Positions 8,237 through 17,450 of a DNA stretch of 64,000 bases are shown piece by piece (the stretch's first letter is position 1; every line of letters starts with the position of its first letter). The DNA comes from Mameliella sp. CS4. GTDB lineage: Bacteria; Pseudomonadota; Alphaproteobacteria; Rhodobacterales; Rhodobacteraceae. The notes below the pieces were generated by a model. The model made no database searches. It was given only the letters and a program-made list of their open reading frames with translations, and was not told where the DNA came from. The position numbers and the translations under genes are program-made. Location: positions 140,086 through 204,085 of the forward strand of contig NZ_JAHXRQ010000008.1 in the NCBI RefSeq assembly GCF_019392335.1, written 5' to 3'.

Positions 8237-9559
8237 TTATTTTCCGTAAACGAGGTCGGGCAGCCAAAGCGCGATCTGCGGGAAGACCATGACCAAGGCC
8301 AGGGCCAGCACCATCACCAGCGCAAAGGGGATGATCGAACGATAGATGTCCTTGAGACCGATTTCCGGCGGCGCCATCGCGCGCATCAGGAAGAGGTTAT
8401 AGCCGAAGGGCGGCGTCATGTAGGCGATCTGGGTGGTGATCGTGTAAAGCACCCCGTACCAGATCAGGTCGAAACCGAGTTCCCCCACCAGCGGCACGTA
8501 AAGCGGTGCGACGATCACCAGCATGGCAGTGTCGTCCAGGAACGTCCCCATGATGATGAAGGACAGTTGCATCAGAATCAGGATCATCCAGGGGCTGAGG
8601 CCCAGCTGTTCGGTGAACAGCGACTCGATGGCGCGCACCGCGCCCAGCCCGTCGAAGATCGCGCCAAAGCCCAGGGCGGCCAGGATGATCCACATGAACA
8701 TGCAGGAGATGGCCAGCGTCTGGCGCACCGAGGTCTCGAACACCTCGCGGTTCATCCGGCCCTTCAGGATTGCTGCAACGAAGGCGGCCATGGCCCCGAT
8801 GGCCGAGCTTTCGACAAGCGAGGTCCAGCCCTTGACGAAAGGCACCATCATCACGGCAAAGATCACAAGCGGCAGGATGCCCGCGCGCAGCAGGCGCAGT
8901 TTCTCGGCCCGGCTGACGTTACGCTCGTCCTCGGGCAGGGGCGGGCCAAGCTCTGGCTGCGCACGGCAGCGCACGTAGATGTAGATGATGAACATCGTGG
9001 CCATCATCAGGCCGGGCACCACGCCTGCCAGCCACAACTGACCCACCGGCTGGCGCGCGATCATCGCATAGAGCACCAGCACGACAGAGGGCGGCACAAG
9101 GATGCCAAGGGACGAGCCGGCCTGGATCACCCCTGTCACCATGATCTTGTCATAACCCCGGCGCAGCAGCTCCGGCAGCGCGATGGTGGCGCCGATGGCC
9201 ATGCCCGCCACACTCAGCCCGTTCATGGCGGAGATCAGCACCATCAGCCCGATGGTCCCGATGGCAAGTCCGCCGCGCACCGGCCCCATCCAGACGTGGA
9301 ACATCCGGTAAAGATCGTCGGCGATCTTCGATTCCGACAACACGTAGCCCATGAAGATGAACATCGGCAGCGTCAGCAGCGGATACCATTTCATCAGCTT
9401 CATGGCGGCGGCAAAGGGGACGTCGACGCCCCCCGTGCCCCAGAGCAGCAGCCCGGCCAGCGCACCGACAAAGCCGATGGCGCCGAACACGCGCTGCCCG
9501 GTCAGCAGCATCAGCATCATGCCCGAGAACATGAGGATGGCGATCATTTCATAGGACAT
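8237..9559 (-). CDS. TRAP transporter large permease (DctM family)
   Basis: This is the large membrane subunit of the TRAP transporter, 440 aa, with about a dozen hydrophobic helices, which is normal for DctM. Typical stretches are GMAIGATIALPELLRRGYD, the PPSVVLVLYAMIARQPVGQL loop and GTFLDDTAMLVIVAPLYVP. It uses the ion gradient to move substrate delivered by the receptor encoded next. Its ATG overlaps the dctQ stop by one base (TGATG), so the two membrane subunits are coupled. Confidence 0.93.
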   Translation of the reverse strand: MSYEMIAILMFSGMMLMLLTGQRVFGAIGFVGALAGLLLWGTGGVDVPFAAAMKLMKWYPLLTLPMFIFMGYVLSESKIADDLYRMFHVWMGPVRGGLAIGTIGLMVLISAMNGLSVAGMAIGATIALPELLRRGYDKIMVTGVIQAGSSLGILVPPSVVLVLYAMIARQPVGQLWLAGVVPGLMMATMFIIYIYVRCRAQPELGPPLPEDERNVSRAEKLRLLRAGILPLVIFAVMMVPFVKGWTSLVESSAIGAMAAFVAAILKGRMNREVFETSVRQTLAISCMFMWIILAALGFGAIFDGLGAVRAIESLFTEQLGLSPWMILILMQLSFIIMGTFLDDTAMLVIVAPLYVPLVGELGFDLIWYGVLYTITTQIAYMTPPFGYNLFLMRAMAPPEIGLKDIYRSIIPFALVMVLALALVMVFPQIALWLPDLVYGK

Positions 9560-10155
9560 CAGATCTCCACCCCGCGGATGCGGCCGATGTCACGGAACAG
9601 CTCGGCGAGGGTTTGCAGCAGCATCAGGAAGATGCCGAAAGCCAGCACCAGCTTGACCGGCCAGAGGAAGGGCCGCCATGCGGTCGATGAACGTTCGAGA
9701 TAGCCCAGCTTTTCGCCCGCCGCCTCGAAGCCGCCGGTGAAAAGCGCGCCGAAGAACTCGGCGAAATACTCCAGCGGCTGCATCCCGAAATAGCCCAAGG
9801 CATAGGCCAGGGACCCCAGCGCGCCGTACAAAAGCACACCCAGGTAGAACATCAGGAAAAAGACGGTGAAGGCATCGACCCAGGCCTTGGTCCGCACCGA
9901 CCAGCCGCCATAAAACAGGTCCATCCGCACGTTCGATCCCAGCTGGATCGAATACGGCCCGCCCAGAATGTAATAGGCGACCATGACGAATTGTGCGGTT
10001 TCCAGCGTCCAGAGCGAGGGCAGAAAGGCGACCTTGGACACCGAGGACCACAGCAGCACGCCCACCAGGACAAAGATCAGGTACATGGCGATGCGCCCGA
10101 TAAAGCGGTTCATCGCGTCGACGCCATGCACAAACCCGGTGATGATCCTAGGCAT
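9559..10155 (-). CDS. TRAP transporter small permease (DctQ family)
   Basis: This is the four-helix small membrane subunit of the TRAP transporter, 198 aa. Helices are visible at about 17-37, 49-68, 91-115 and 160-183. The pattern of a tryptophan/asparagine-rich start, ETAQFVMVAYYILGGPYSI and GSNVRMDLFYG fits DctQ. It is slightly longer than average because of a loop with EYFAEFFGALFTGGFEAAGEKL before the last helix. It overlaps the upstream hydrolase gene by eight bases, which ties that hydrolase to the transporter operon. Confidence 0.9.
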   Translation of the reverse strand: MPRIITGFVHGVDAMNRFIGRIAMYLIFVLVGVLLWSSVSKVAFLPSLWTLETAQFVMVAYYILGGPYSIQLGSNVRMDLFYGGWSVRTKAWVDAFTVFFLMFYLGVLLYGALGSLAYALGYFGMQPLEYFAEFFGALFTGGFEAAGEKLGYLERSSTAWRPFLWPVKLVLAFGIFLMLLQTLAELFRDIGRIRGVEI

Positions 10156-10912
10156 CGGTCACCTCCGCAGGAACGGCGGCCAGCGCCGGGCGCAGCATCG
10201 CCAGAAGTTCGGATGCGATGGCCTGCACGTCCTCCAGCGTGGTCAGCAGGTCATTGCGGACCTCGATCATCACGTTGGGCAATCCGCGCGAGATGCCGTG
10301 CAGTTTCAGAGAATGGGTCACGCCGTCCTCGGGTCCGTAGGGCTTGTTGCGGTCAACGCGTCGGTCCTCTTCGGGTGTCTGGGCCAACATGATGTCGGCC
10401 AGCCGGCTGTCGCTGTCGTGCAGGATGCCGATTTCGGTCTCACGGGTTGTGCCATGATAGACCGGGGTAAAGCTGTGCACGGTGACGACGGCCCGTGGCC
10501 GTGCCGAAAGCAGCCGGTCGACGGCCTTGCAGAAGGGGCGATAGACCGTCTCTACCCGCTCGGCCTTTTGCGCGGGCGTCAGGTTCGCGTTGCCGGGTAT
10601 TTCCACAATTTCAGAGCGGACGGGCATCGCGCCGTCGGCCTCTGGCGGTCTGTTGATGTCATAGACCAGCCGCGACACGCGTCCGGCCACAAGCGGCGAA
10701 TCAAGTTCTGTCGACAACATGCGCGCCAGCGCCAGCGCACCGGGATCCCAGGCCGCATGGCTTTGCCGCCACTCGGGGCGCAGCCCGAGATCGCCGTAGC
10801 GCTCGGGTATATAGGCCGACGCGTGTTCACACAGCAGCAGGGCGTCGCCCGTGCCTTCGGCATTGATCACGCTGACGGCGGGTTCACGGCCGCCGTGGTC
10901 GCTTTCCGACAT
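10148..10912 (-). CDS. N-formylglutamate amidohydrolase-family hydrolase
   Basis: This 254-aa protein belongs to the FGase family (HutG-like), zinc amidohydrolases that cleave N-formylglutamate. The start MSESDHGG was chosen over an ATG eleven codons upstream because it has a clear AGGGGGA ribosome site. Family motifs are CEHAS (28-32), HAAWDPGA (52-59), VSRLVYDINRP (79-89) and VHSFTP (145-150). It is the first gene of the operon and overlaps dctQ. No histidine-utilisation genes are near, so it probably acts on another N-acyl-glutamate or gamma-glutamyl compound made or imported by its neighbours. That role is inference. Confidence 0.82.
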   Translation of the reverse strand: MSESDHGGREPAVSVINAEGTGDALLLCEHASAYIPERYGDLGLRPEWRQSHAAWDPGALALARMLSTELDSPLVAGRVSRLVYDINRPPEADGAMPVRSEIVEIPGNANLTPAQKAERVETVYRPFCKAVDRLLSARPRAVVTVHSFTPVYHGTTRETEIGILHDSDSRLADIMLAQTPEEDRRVDRNKPYGPEDGVTHSLKLHGISRGLPNVMIEVRNDLLTTLEDVQAIASELLAMLRPALAAVPAEVTDA

Positions 10913-10929
10913 GCAGGTCCCCCTGTTCT

Positions 10930-10942
10930 GAAAAAAATTTTC
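10930..10942. promoter_or_regulatory. Candidate RpiR operator
   Basis: GAAAAAAATTTTC is a palindrome in the divergent region between the hydrolase/TRAP operon and the rpiR-type gene, 18 bases upstream of the hydrolase start. Several RpiR-family regulators bind GAAA-N(4-5)-TTTC type sites. The match is by pattern only. Confidence 0.4.
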
Positions 10943-11062
10943 CACATTGGCGCGGGTTGTGTCAATATTTCTTCACGAGGCGACGGGCAGATTCATGCGG
11001 TTGACACGCATCGGGGCGCGTTTCGCACAAAATGCAGCGACTGCGATGCAAGGAAGTGAGCC

Positions 11063-11941
11063 GTGACACAGCCCAGTTCGACCGTCCGGGAATTGATCCG
11101 GCAGCACTATTCGGACCTGACGCAGTCAGAGCGCAAGTTCGCCAATGCCCTCTTGGAAAACTACCCGGCGGCGGGGCTTGCCTCGATCACCATCGTCGCG
11201 GGGCAGACCGGGGTGTCGACACCGACGATTGCGCGCATGGTGCAGAAACTGGGGTTCAAGGGTTTCCCGCAGTTCCACAAGGCCCTGCTGAAGGAATTGC
11301 AGGCCAAGGTCTCCGGTCCGACGGAGCGGCGCGCCAACTGGGCGACCGAGGCGCCGGAGTCGCACCTGTTGAACCGATTTGCCAAGGCGGTGACGCAGAA
11401 CCTCCAGACCACGTTCAGCAACGTGCCCAGCGAGGCCTTTGACGCCGCGGCGCACCTGCTGGCGGACACGGATCACACGCTGTTCATCGTGGGCGGGCGG
11501 ATCACCCATGCGCTTGCGGATTACGCCTTTACCCACCTGCAGGCGGTTCGGCCCCGGGTGATCCACCTGACGTCGTCCTCGGCGACCTGGCCGCATTACC
11601 TGCTGGACATGGAAAAGGGCGATACGCTGCTGATGTTCGACATCCGTCGCTATGAGTCCAACCTGTTGCGGCTGGCAGAGCTGGCGCGCGAACGCGGGGT
11701 CGAGGTGGTGCTGATCACCGACCAATGGTCCAGCCCGGTGGCCGAGATCGCGACACACAGCTTTAACTGCTGGGTGGAAATCCCCTCGGCCTGGGATTCC
11801 AACGTCTCGACGCTGATGCTGCTGGAGGCGTTGATTTCAGCGACCCAGGAAGAGGCCTGGCCGAACACCAAGGACAGGTATGAACGGCTGGACAGGCTGT
11901 TTGAGCAGACAAGGTTGTTTCGCAAGCCGGGCGGGCAATAG
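11063..11941 (+). CDS. RpiR/MurR-family transcriptional regulator
   Basis: This is a 292-aa regulator with an N-terminal HTH_6 domain (about 1-77, including VSTPTIARMVQKLGFKGFPQF) and a SIS phosphosugar-type sensing domain (about 120-255, including LFIVGGRITHALADYA). The start is GTG at 11063, six bases after AAGGAAG. It is divergent from the hydrolase/TRAP/ligase operon and is its likely regulator. RpiR proteins with SIS domains often sense sugar phosphates, but in Roseobacter genomes many control amine or taurine uptake operons, so the ligand is open. It converges with the GntR gene, with eight bases between the stops. Confidence 0.9.
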   Translation: MTQPSSTVRELIRQHYSDLTQSERKFANALLENYPAAGLASITIVAGQTGVSTPTIARMVQKLGFKGFPQFHKALLKELQAKVSGPTERRANWATEAPESHLLNRFAKAVTQNLQTTFSNVPSEAFDAAAHLLADTDHTLFIVGGRITHALADYAFTHLQAVRPRVIHLTSSSATWPHYLLDMEKGDTLLMFDIRRYESNLLRLAELARERGVEVVLITDQWSSPVAEIATHSFNCWVEIPSAWDSNVSTLMLLEALISATQEEAWPNTKDRYERLDRLFEQTRLFRKPGGQ

Positions 11942-11949
11942 ATCGGGCG

Positions 11950-12681
11950 CTATGAGGCGGGTGCCGCCTTGTCGGGCAGGGCGTTGCGATAGCCATCGTT
12001 GATGACGCGCCGCATGGCGTCCTGCGCCTCGGCGGGCACGCCAGAGGCAATGGCCGCCGCAACGGTGCGGTGCCGGTCGACGACGGTCTTGCGCCGCTCG
12101 GGAAAGGTGGCGACGCTTTCGGACATGAACAGGGAATACAGCGCGGTCTGGACCAGGTCGCCCAGCGACTGCAGGAACCGGTTGCCGGACAGGCGCAGCA
12201 CCTGCTTGTGGAACTCGTAGTCCGCCAGGGCGAAATCCGCCCGGCTTTCGGCGTTCTCCAGCGCGTCGCAGAGCGAAAAGAGATCGTCGCAGTCGATCTG
12301 GTTGACCCGCCCGGCGGCCTGGGCGGCGGCGGCGGGTTCAAAGATCATCCGGATCTCGAACAGTTCCTCGTAGTAGCGTGTCGGGTTCTTGACCGAAGCA
12401 TGCCAGCGCATCACGTCCTGGTCGAACATGTTCCATCCGTCGGCTGGCCGCACCTGCGTGCCGACCTTGGCCTTAGACTGGATCAGCCCCTTGGCAATCA
12501 GAGTCTTTTTCGCTTCGCGGACCACGGTGCGCGACACGCCGAACATCTCGCACAGGTCCGGGTCCAGCGGGATCATCGTCTCGGGCGGGTATTCCCCGGC
12601 GACGATGGCAAGCCCCAGCTGGTCGACCACAAAGCTCGTGTGATTGCTCGCGCGGTCGCCCCCGCCGTGGACAAGCGTCAT
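11950..12681 (-). CDS. GntR-family regulator (FadR/FCD type)
   Basis: This is a 243-aa repressor-type regulator. The start MTLVHGGG overlaps the stop of the upstream permease gene by four bases (ATGA); a longer in-frame N-terminus would run inside that gene and was rejected. The winged-helix domain is at about 18-85 (PDLCEMFGVSRTVVREAKKTL) and the FCD ligand domain at about 105-240, with the metal-binding pattern D..H around DYEFHKQV. It is the last gene of the YtfQRT-YjfF-like operon, so it probably controls sugar uptake and its own operon. Confidence 0.9.
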   Translation of the reverse strand: MTLVHGGGDRASNHTSFVVDQLGLAIVAGEYPPETMIPLDPDLCEMFGVSRTVVREAKKTLIAKGLIQSKAKVGTQVRPADGWNMFDQDVMRWHASVKNPTRYYEELFEIRMIFEPAAAAQAAGRVNQIDCDDLFSLCDALENAESRADFALADYEFHKQVLRLSGNRFLQSLGDLVQTALYSLFMSESVATFPERRKTVVDRHRTVAAAIASGVPAEAQDAMRRVINDGYRNALPDKAAPAS

Positions 12682-13670
12682 GAGTGAGCGGCGGAGCCAG
12701 TCGTTGTTCGTCGTCTTGCCTGCGTCGCCCAAGTCAGCCCTTTCTGCAGCACGATGAAGGCAAAGAGCAGCCCCCCGATCACGATCTTGGTCCACCAGCT
12801 GGACAAAGTCCCGTCGAACACGATGTAGGTCTGGATCAGACCCATGATCAATATGCCGAAAAAGGTGCCCGCCACAAAGCCGTAGCCCCCCGTCAGCAAG
12901 GTGCCCCCGATGACGACCGCGGCGATGGCATCCAGTTCGACCCCCACGGTGGCCAACGAATATCCCGCCGAGGTGTAGAGCGAGAAGACGATGCCCGCGA
13001 GCCCGGCAAGCCCGCCGGAAACAGCGTATATCCCGATCGTGGTCGAGGCCAGCGGCAGGCCCATCAGCTTGGCCGTCTGCCCGCCGCCGCCAAGAGCATA
13101 GACGTTCTGACCAAAGCGGGTGCGATGGGCCACCAGGATCCCGACGAGAAAGGTCAGCACCATGAGCCCGCCGATCAGCCGGAACCGCCCGCCCGAGGGG
13201 TCTTTCCAGTACAGGCCCTGCAGGAAATCGTAGAATTCATGCGTGATGGGCACGCTTTCGGTCGACAGCACATAGGCCGCGCCACGCGCCAGGAACATGC
13301 CCGCCAGCGTGACGATGAAGGGCGGCATTTCCAGGTAATGGATCAGCGCCCCCATCGCCGCGCCAAAGGCAGTGGTGATCATCAGCACCAGCGCGAAGGC
13401 CACCAGCGGATGCATCGAGGTATCGCGCAGCACCACGGCCAGGAAAACCCCGGTGAAGGCGATGACCGACCCGATGGACAGGTCGATGCCGCCCGAGAGG
13501 ATGACAAAGGTCATGCCGACCGCCGCGATGCCCAGAAAGGCATTGTCCGTCAGCAGGTTGGCAACGACCCGCGTCGACAGCATCGACGGGTAGGCAGAGG
13601 CGCAGAGCGCATAGGCCAGCACGAAGGTCGCCAGCGTGACCAGCAGCGGCAAATGGGTCGAGCGGATCAT
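12678..13670 (-). CDS. yjfF: Sugar ABC transporter permease (YjfF-like)
   Basis: This is the second membrane subunit of a ribose/galactofuranose-type importer, 330 aa. It starts MIRSTHLPLLV at an ATGA overlap with the preceding permease. The core motif GMTFVILSGGIDLSIGSV and the loop MPPFIVTLAGMFLARG are classic for the BPD_transp_2 family. The order binding protein, ATPase, permease, permease is that of E. coli ytfQ-ytfR-ytfT-yjfF. A much longer open frame through this gene and the next is only an antisense-like run-on and not a fusion. Confidence 0.9.
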   Translation of the reverse strand: MIRSTHLPLLVTLATFVLAYALCASAYPSMLSTRVVANLLTDNAFLGIAAVGMTFVILSGGIDLSIGSVIAFTGVFLAVVLRDTSMHPLVAFALVLMITTAFGAAMGALIHYLEMPPFIVTLAGMFLARGAAYVLSTESVPITHEFYDFLQGLYWKDPSGGRFRLIGGLMVLTFLVGILVAHRTRFGQNVYALGGGGQTAKLMGLPLASTTIGIYAVSGGLAGLAGIVFSLYTSAGYSLATVGVELDAIAAVVIGGTLLTGGYGFVAGTFFGILIMGLIQTYIVFDGTLSSWWTKIVIGGLLFAFIVLQKGLTWATQARRRTTTGSAAHS

Positions 13671-14716
13671 TGCGCCTCTTCCTTCTGCGTCTTGGGCAAG
13701 GGGGCCGTGTCGGGTTGTGGTTGCGGCCCCGAGGCGCGCAACATGTACATCAGGTAGCTGATCCGCGGGCTCTGGATCACAAGGATCGCGAGGATCAGCA
13801 GCGCCTTGATCACAAGGTTGAACTCTGGCGGCATACCCGACAGCAGGATCACCGAGTTGACCGACTGGATGATCAGCGCGCCAATCAGCGAGGCAAGGAT
13901 CGAAAACCGTCCGCCCAGCAGCGAATTGCCCCCGATCACCACGGCAAGGATCGCGTCCAGCTCCAGCCACAGCCCGGCATTGTTGGCATCCGCGCCCTTG
14001 ATGTCGGCGGCCACGATCACGCCCGCCAGCGCGGCGCAAAGGCCGGACACCAGGTAGACACAGACCAGCAGGACCCGGCTGTTGATCCCCGCCAGCCGCG
14101 AGGACCGCTCGTTGATCCCGATGGCCTCGATCAACATCCCCAGCGCGGTGCGGCGCACGACGAAGATCACCAGCGCACCCAGCGCCATCCAGATCAGGAT
14201 CGGCGTCGGCACACCGGCGACAACCCCGGCGCCCAGGTGGATCAGCCCCTCGTTCGAAAAGGTCAGGATCTTGCCCTCGGTGATCAGCTGGGCGACGCCG
14301 CGCCCGGCTACCATCAGGACAAGCGTGGCAACGATGGGCTGGATCTTGAGCACGGCGACAAGGATGCCGTTCCACAGCCCGCAGAGCGCCCCGGCGCCCA
14401 GCCCGGCCAAGAGCGCCGTGACCCAGCCGTGCCCCTCGACCACCACCGCCGCCGAGGTCGCCCCGGCGATGGCCATGACCGCGCCCACTGACAGGTCGAT
14501 CCCGCGCGTGGCGATGACCAGCGTCATGCCGACACAAAGGATCGCCACGGGTGCGGCCCGGTTCAGCACGTCGATCAGGTTGCCGAAGAGCCGCCCGTTG
14601 CGAAAGTCGATGTCGAAGAAATCCGGAAAGACGACCAGGTTGATCGCCAGTGCCGCCGCCAGGATCAGCAGCTGCGGCAGGATCCGTTTGAACGTGGAAT
14701 GCTTGGGTCCGATCAT
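13667..14716 (-). CDS. ytfT: Sugar ABC transporter permease (YtfT-like)
   Basis: This is the first membrane subunit of the galactofuranose-type importer, 349 aa, starting MIGPKHSTFKRILPQ. It contains GMTLVIATRGIDLSVGAVMA and DAILAVVIGGNSLLGGRFSI, standard permease signatures of this family, and about nine to ten helices. A charged, proline-rich tail (about 330-349) follows the last helix. It overlaps the ATPase gene upstream and the second permease downstream by four bases each. Confidence 0.9.
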   Translation of the reverse strand: MIGPKHSTFKRILPQLLILAAALAINLVVFPDFFDIDFRNGRLFGNLIDVLNRAAPVAILCVGMTLVIATRGIDLSVGAVMAIAGATSAAVVVEGHGWVTALLAGLGAGALCGLWNGILVAVLKIQPIVATLVLMVAGRGVAQLITEGKILTFSNEGLIHLGAGVVAGVPTPILIWMALGALVIFVVRRTALGMLIEAIGINERSSRLAGINSRVLLVCVYLVSGLCAALAGVIVAADIKGADANNAGLWLELDAILAVVIGGNSLLGGRFSILASLIGALIIQSVNSVILLSGMPPEFNLVIKALLILAILVIQSPRISYLMYMLRASGPQPQPDTAPLPKTQKEEAQ

Positions 14717-16236
14717 CGGGCGCCCTCCTCGGCCGGGGTGCCGTGCTCGGCAATGGCGTGGACGATGTTCTCGGGCGTGATCTCGGCACCGCTGAGTTCG
14801 CGCACCTGCTTGCGGTCGCGCAAGACGATGACGCGCGTGGAATAGGCCACCAGTTCTTCCAGTTCCGACGAAGCGACCAGAAGGGCCATTCCGTCAGACC
14901 GCAACTGTTCGATCAGGGCGATGATCTCGGCGTGGGCGCCCACGTCGATGCCGCGTGTGGGCTCGTCGAGGATCAGGAAATCGGGATTGGTCGCCAGCCA
15001 GCGCGCCAGCAGCGCCTTTTGCTGGTTGCCGCCCGACAGCAGCCGGATCGGCATGTCGAGACTGGCCAGACGGATGTCCAGCGCCTTGACGTAACGCTCG
15101 GCGATCTCGTTGACCTCAGCGCGTGGGATCGGGCGCATCCAGCCCTGGCTGGCCTGCCGCGCGAGAATGATGTTGTCGCGCACGGACAGGTCTCCCACGA
15201 TGCCCTCTGTCTTGCGGTCCTCGGGGCAAAGGGCAAAGCGGTGTTTTACGGCCTCGCGCGGGGTCGAGACCGGGATTTCCTTGCCGCGCAGAAGGATGCG
15301 GCCCTGATCGGCTGGTACCGCTCCGAATATCAGGTTCGCGGTTTCCGTCCGTCCGGACCCCAACAGCCCGGCAAGGCCGACGACCTCGCCTTCGCGCAGG
15401 GCCAGAGACAATGGGTCCAACATGCCGCGCTTGCCGAGGTTCTCGACCTCGATCAGCGTTTCACCGGCCTTGGCCGGCTTGCGATCGTGCACCTGTGACT
15501 CCAGTTGCCGGCCCAGCATCAGGGTGACAACGTCCTTTTGGGACACATCGGCCAGCACACGTGTGCCGACCACGCGCCCGTTGCGCAGGATCGTGGCGCG
15601 GTCCGAAATCTCGAAGACCTGATCCAGGAAATGGGTGATGAAAACCACGGCCAGCCCGCGGTCGCGCAACTGCCGGATCACCGAGAACAGCAATTGCACC
15701 TCGTCCCGGTCAAGGCTGGCGGTCGGCTCATCCAGGATCAGCACCTTGCCCGACATCTCGACCGCGCGGGCAATGGCAACAACCTGCTGGATCGCCACGG
15801 AATAGGCGGTCAGCGGTTCCGCCGGGTCGATGTCCAGGCCGTAGCCCGCCAGCGACTCGCGCGCCATCGCGTTCATCCGGCGCCGTGCCATCAGGCCCCA
15901 GCGCATCGGCTGGCGCCCAAGGTAGAGGTTTTCCGCCACCGTCAGATTGGGCAGCAGGTTCACCTCCTGGTAGACCGTGCCGATGCCCATTCTCTGGCTG
16001 TCGGCGGTGGACTGGGGCGAAACCTCTTGCCCGTCGAGGTGGATGGTGCCGTTGTCGCGCTGATAGGCGCCTGTCAGGCATTTGATGAGGGTGGATTTTC
16101 CGGCGCCGTTCTCACCCAGAAGTGCGTGCACCTCGCCGGGTTCCAGCCGCAAGTCTACCTCGTCCAGGGCGATGGTGCCTGGGAAAAACTTGGATATGCC
16201 CTTGGCGTGCAGCACAGGGCCCGTGTCATGTGTCAT
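14713..16236 (-). CDS. ytfR: Sugar ABC transporter ATP-binding protein (YtfR-like, two ATPase domains)
   Basis: This is the double-domain ATPase of the sugar importer, 507 aa from MTHDTGPVLHA. The N-terminal half has Walker A GENGAGKST near residue 40 and a Walker B LILDEPTASLD. The C-terminal half has the atypical GLLGSGRTE in place of Walker A, as is usual for RbsA/MglA/YtfR, then LSGGNQQKALLARWL and FLILDEPTRGIDVG. It lies 106 bases after the binding protein. Both halves look intact. Confidence 0.92.
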   Translation of the reverse strand: MTHDTGPVLHAKGISKFFPGTIALDEVDLRLEPGEVHALLGENGAGKSTLIKCLTGAYQRDNGTIHLDGQEVSPQSTADSQRMGIGTVYQEVNLLPNLTVAENLYLGRQPMRWGLMARRRMNAMARESLAGYGLDIDPAEPLTAYSVAIQQVVAIARAVEMSGKVLILDEPTASLDRDEVQLLFSVIRQLRDRGLAVVFITHFLDQVFEISDRATILRNGRVVGTRVLADVSQKDVVTLMLGRQLESQVHDRKPAKAGETLIEVENLGKRGMLDPLSLALREGEVVGLAGLLGSGRTETANLIFGAVPADQGRILLRGKEIPVSTPREAVKHRFALCPEDRKTEGIVGDLSVRDNIILARQASQGWMRPIPRAEVNEIAERYVKALDIRLASLDMPIRLLSGGNQQKALLARWLATNPDFLILDEPTRGIDVGAHAEIIALIEQLRSDGMALLVASSELEELVAYSTRVIVLRDRKQVRELSGAEITPENIVHAIAEHGTPAEEGAR

Positions 16237-16342
16237 GGCTGACTCTTGTCGGCGGGGGAGAGCATTGCAAGCCCGCGACCCGGCCTGGTCGAAAAATCCG
16301 GGGCCGGACGTCAGCAACGCCCGGCCCAGCGTGACCGCTGGC

Positions 16343-17296
16343 TCAGTAGCCCAGGTCTTTCTTCTGTTCGTAGATCGCCTGGTTGTCGTCGGCGGCGGTG
16401 AACAGCTTGGATTCCGTCTGGATCCATTTCGGCGGCGTGGTGCCGTCGGCCAGGAAGGCTTCGAGCGCGTCGAGCGCGGGGCCTGCCATGTTGGGCGTCA
16501 GTTCGATCGTGGCGTTCATGTCGCCGTTGGCGATGGCCAGGTGCGCATCGGGCACCGCGTCGATGGCCACGATCTTGATGTCGTCACCCGGGTTCAGACC
16601 GGCATCCTTGATCGCCTGGATCGCGCCGACGGCCATGTCGTCGTTATGGGCGTAAAGCGCGCAGATGTTTTCTCCTCCCTCTGCCTTGAGGAAGCTTTCC
16701 ATTACGACCTTGCCCTTGGACCGGGTAAAGTCACCGGTCTGCGAGCGCACAATCTGCAGATTGTCATGCCCGGCGATGGCCTGTTCGAAGCCGGTCTTGC
16801 GGTCGATGGCCGGGGACGATCCGGTGGTGCCCTGCAGCTCGACGATGCGGCAGTCCGCGCCGTCCATCTCGTCAACCAGCCACTGCCCTGCCACGCTGCC
16901 CTCATGCACCAGGTCAGAGGTCACGGCGGTCAGGTACAGGTCGTCCGGCGCATCGACGGTGCGGTCCAGCAGCACAACGGGAATATCCGCGTCCTGCGCC
17001 TCTTCCAGCACTTCGTCCCAGCCGGTGGCGACCACGGGGGCCAGCAGGATCGCGTCCACGCCCTGGGCAACAAAGCTGCGGATCGCCTTGATCTGGTTTT
17101 CCTGCTTCTGCTGGGCGTCCGCGAATTTCAGGGTGATGCCGCGGTCCTTGGCTTCCTGTTTGGTCACGGTCGTTTCCGCGGCGCGCCAGCCCGATTCCGA
17201 GCCGATCTGAGAAAAGCCAATGGTCAGATCGGCGGCGAATGCGGTGACCGGCGCAAAGGCGATCGCCCCGGCCAGAAGCGTCTGTCTGAGTTTCAT
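16343..17296 (-). CDS. ytfQ: Sugar-binding periplasmic protein (YtfQ-like)
   Basis: This is a 317-aa periplasmic receptor with signal peptide MKLRQTLLAGAIAFAPVTAFA. The mature sequence TIGFSQIGSESGWRAAET, then QQKQENQIKAIRSFVAQGVD and YAHNDDMAVGAIQAIKDAG, is very close to my memory of E. coli YtfQ, which binds galactofuranose. The start is fixed by GGGAGGAC just upstream. Together with the ATPase and two permeases this supports a furanose-form hexose or pentose importer. The ligand is known for the family, not shown here. Confidence 0.92.
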   Translation of the reverse strand: MKLRQTLLAGAIAFAPVTAFAADLTIGFSQIGSESGWRAAETTVTKQEAKDRGITLKFADAQQKQENQIKAIRSFVAQGVDAILLAPVVATGWDEVLEEAQDADIPVVLLDRTVDAPDDLYLTAVTSDLVHEGSVAGQWLVDEMDGADCRIVELQGTTGSSPAIDRKTGFEQAIAGHDNLQIVRSQTGDFTRSKGKVVMESFLKAEGGENICALYAHNDDMAVGAIQAIKDAGLNPGDDIKIVAIDAVPDAHLAIANGDMNATIELTPNMAGPALDALEAFLADGTTPPKWIQTESKLFTAADDNQAIYEQKKDLGY

Positions 17297-17319
17297 GATG
17301 TCCTCCCGTTCTGTGCGGC

Positions 17320-17366
17320 TTACAACCGCTACGAAATTATTAAGTATTATTTTATCACTTTTGTAA
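17320..17366 (-). promoter_or_regulatory. AT-rich promoter region of the YtfQ-like operon
   Basis: A markedly AT-rich block upstream of ytfQ is bounded by TTACAA (17320-17325) and its inverted copy TTGTAA (17361-17366). It is the probable promoter. The two inverted half-sites could be contacted by the GntR regulator encoded at the end of the operon. Confidence 0.35.
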
Positions 17367-17450
17367 ACCGGCTTTCGCGGGACAGGGATTCGGGTCCGCT
17401 GCAAGCGGATTTCCGGCCTTTCTGGCGGGCATTTGGCCCAGGTCGCCCTC

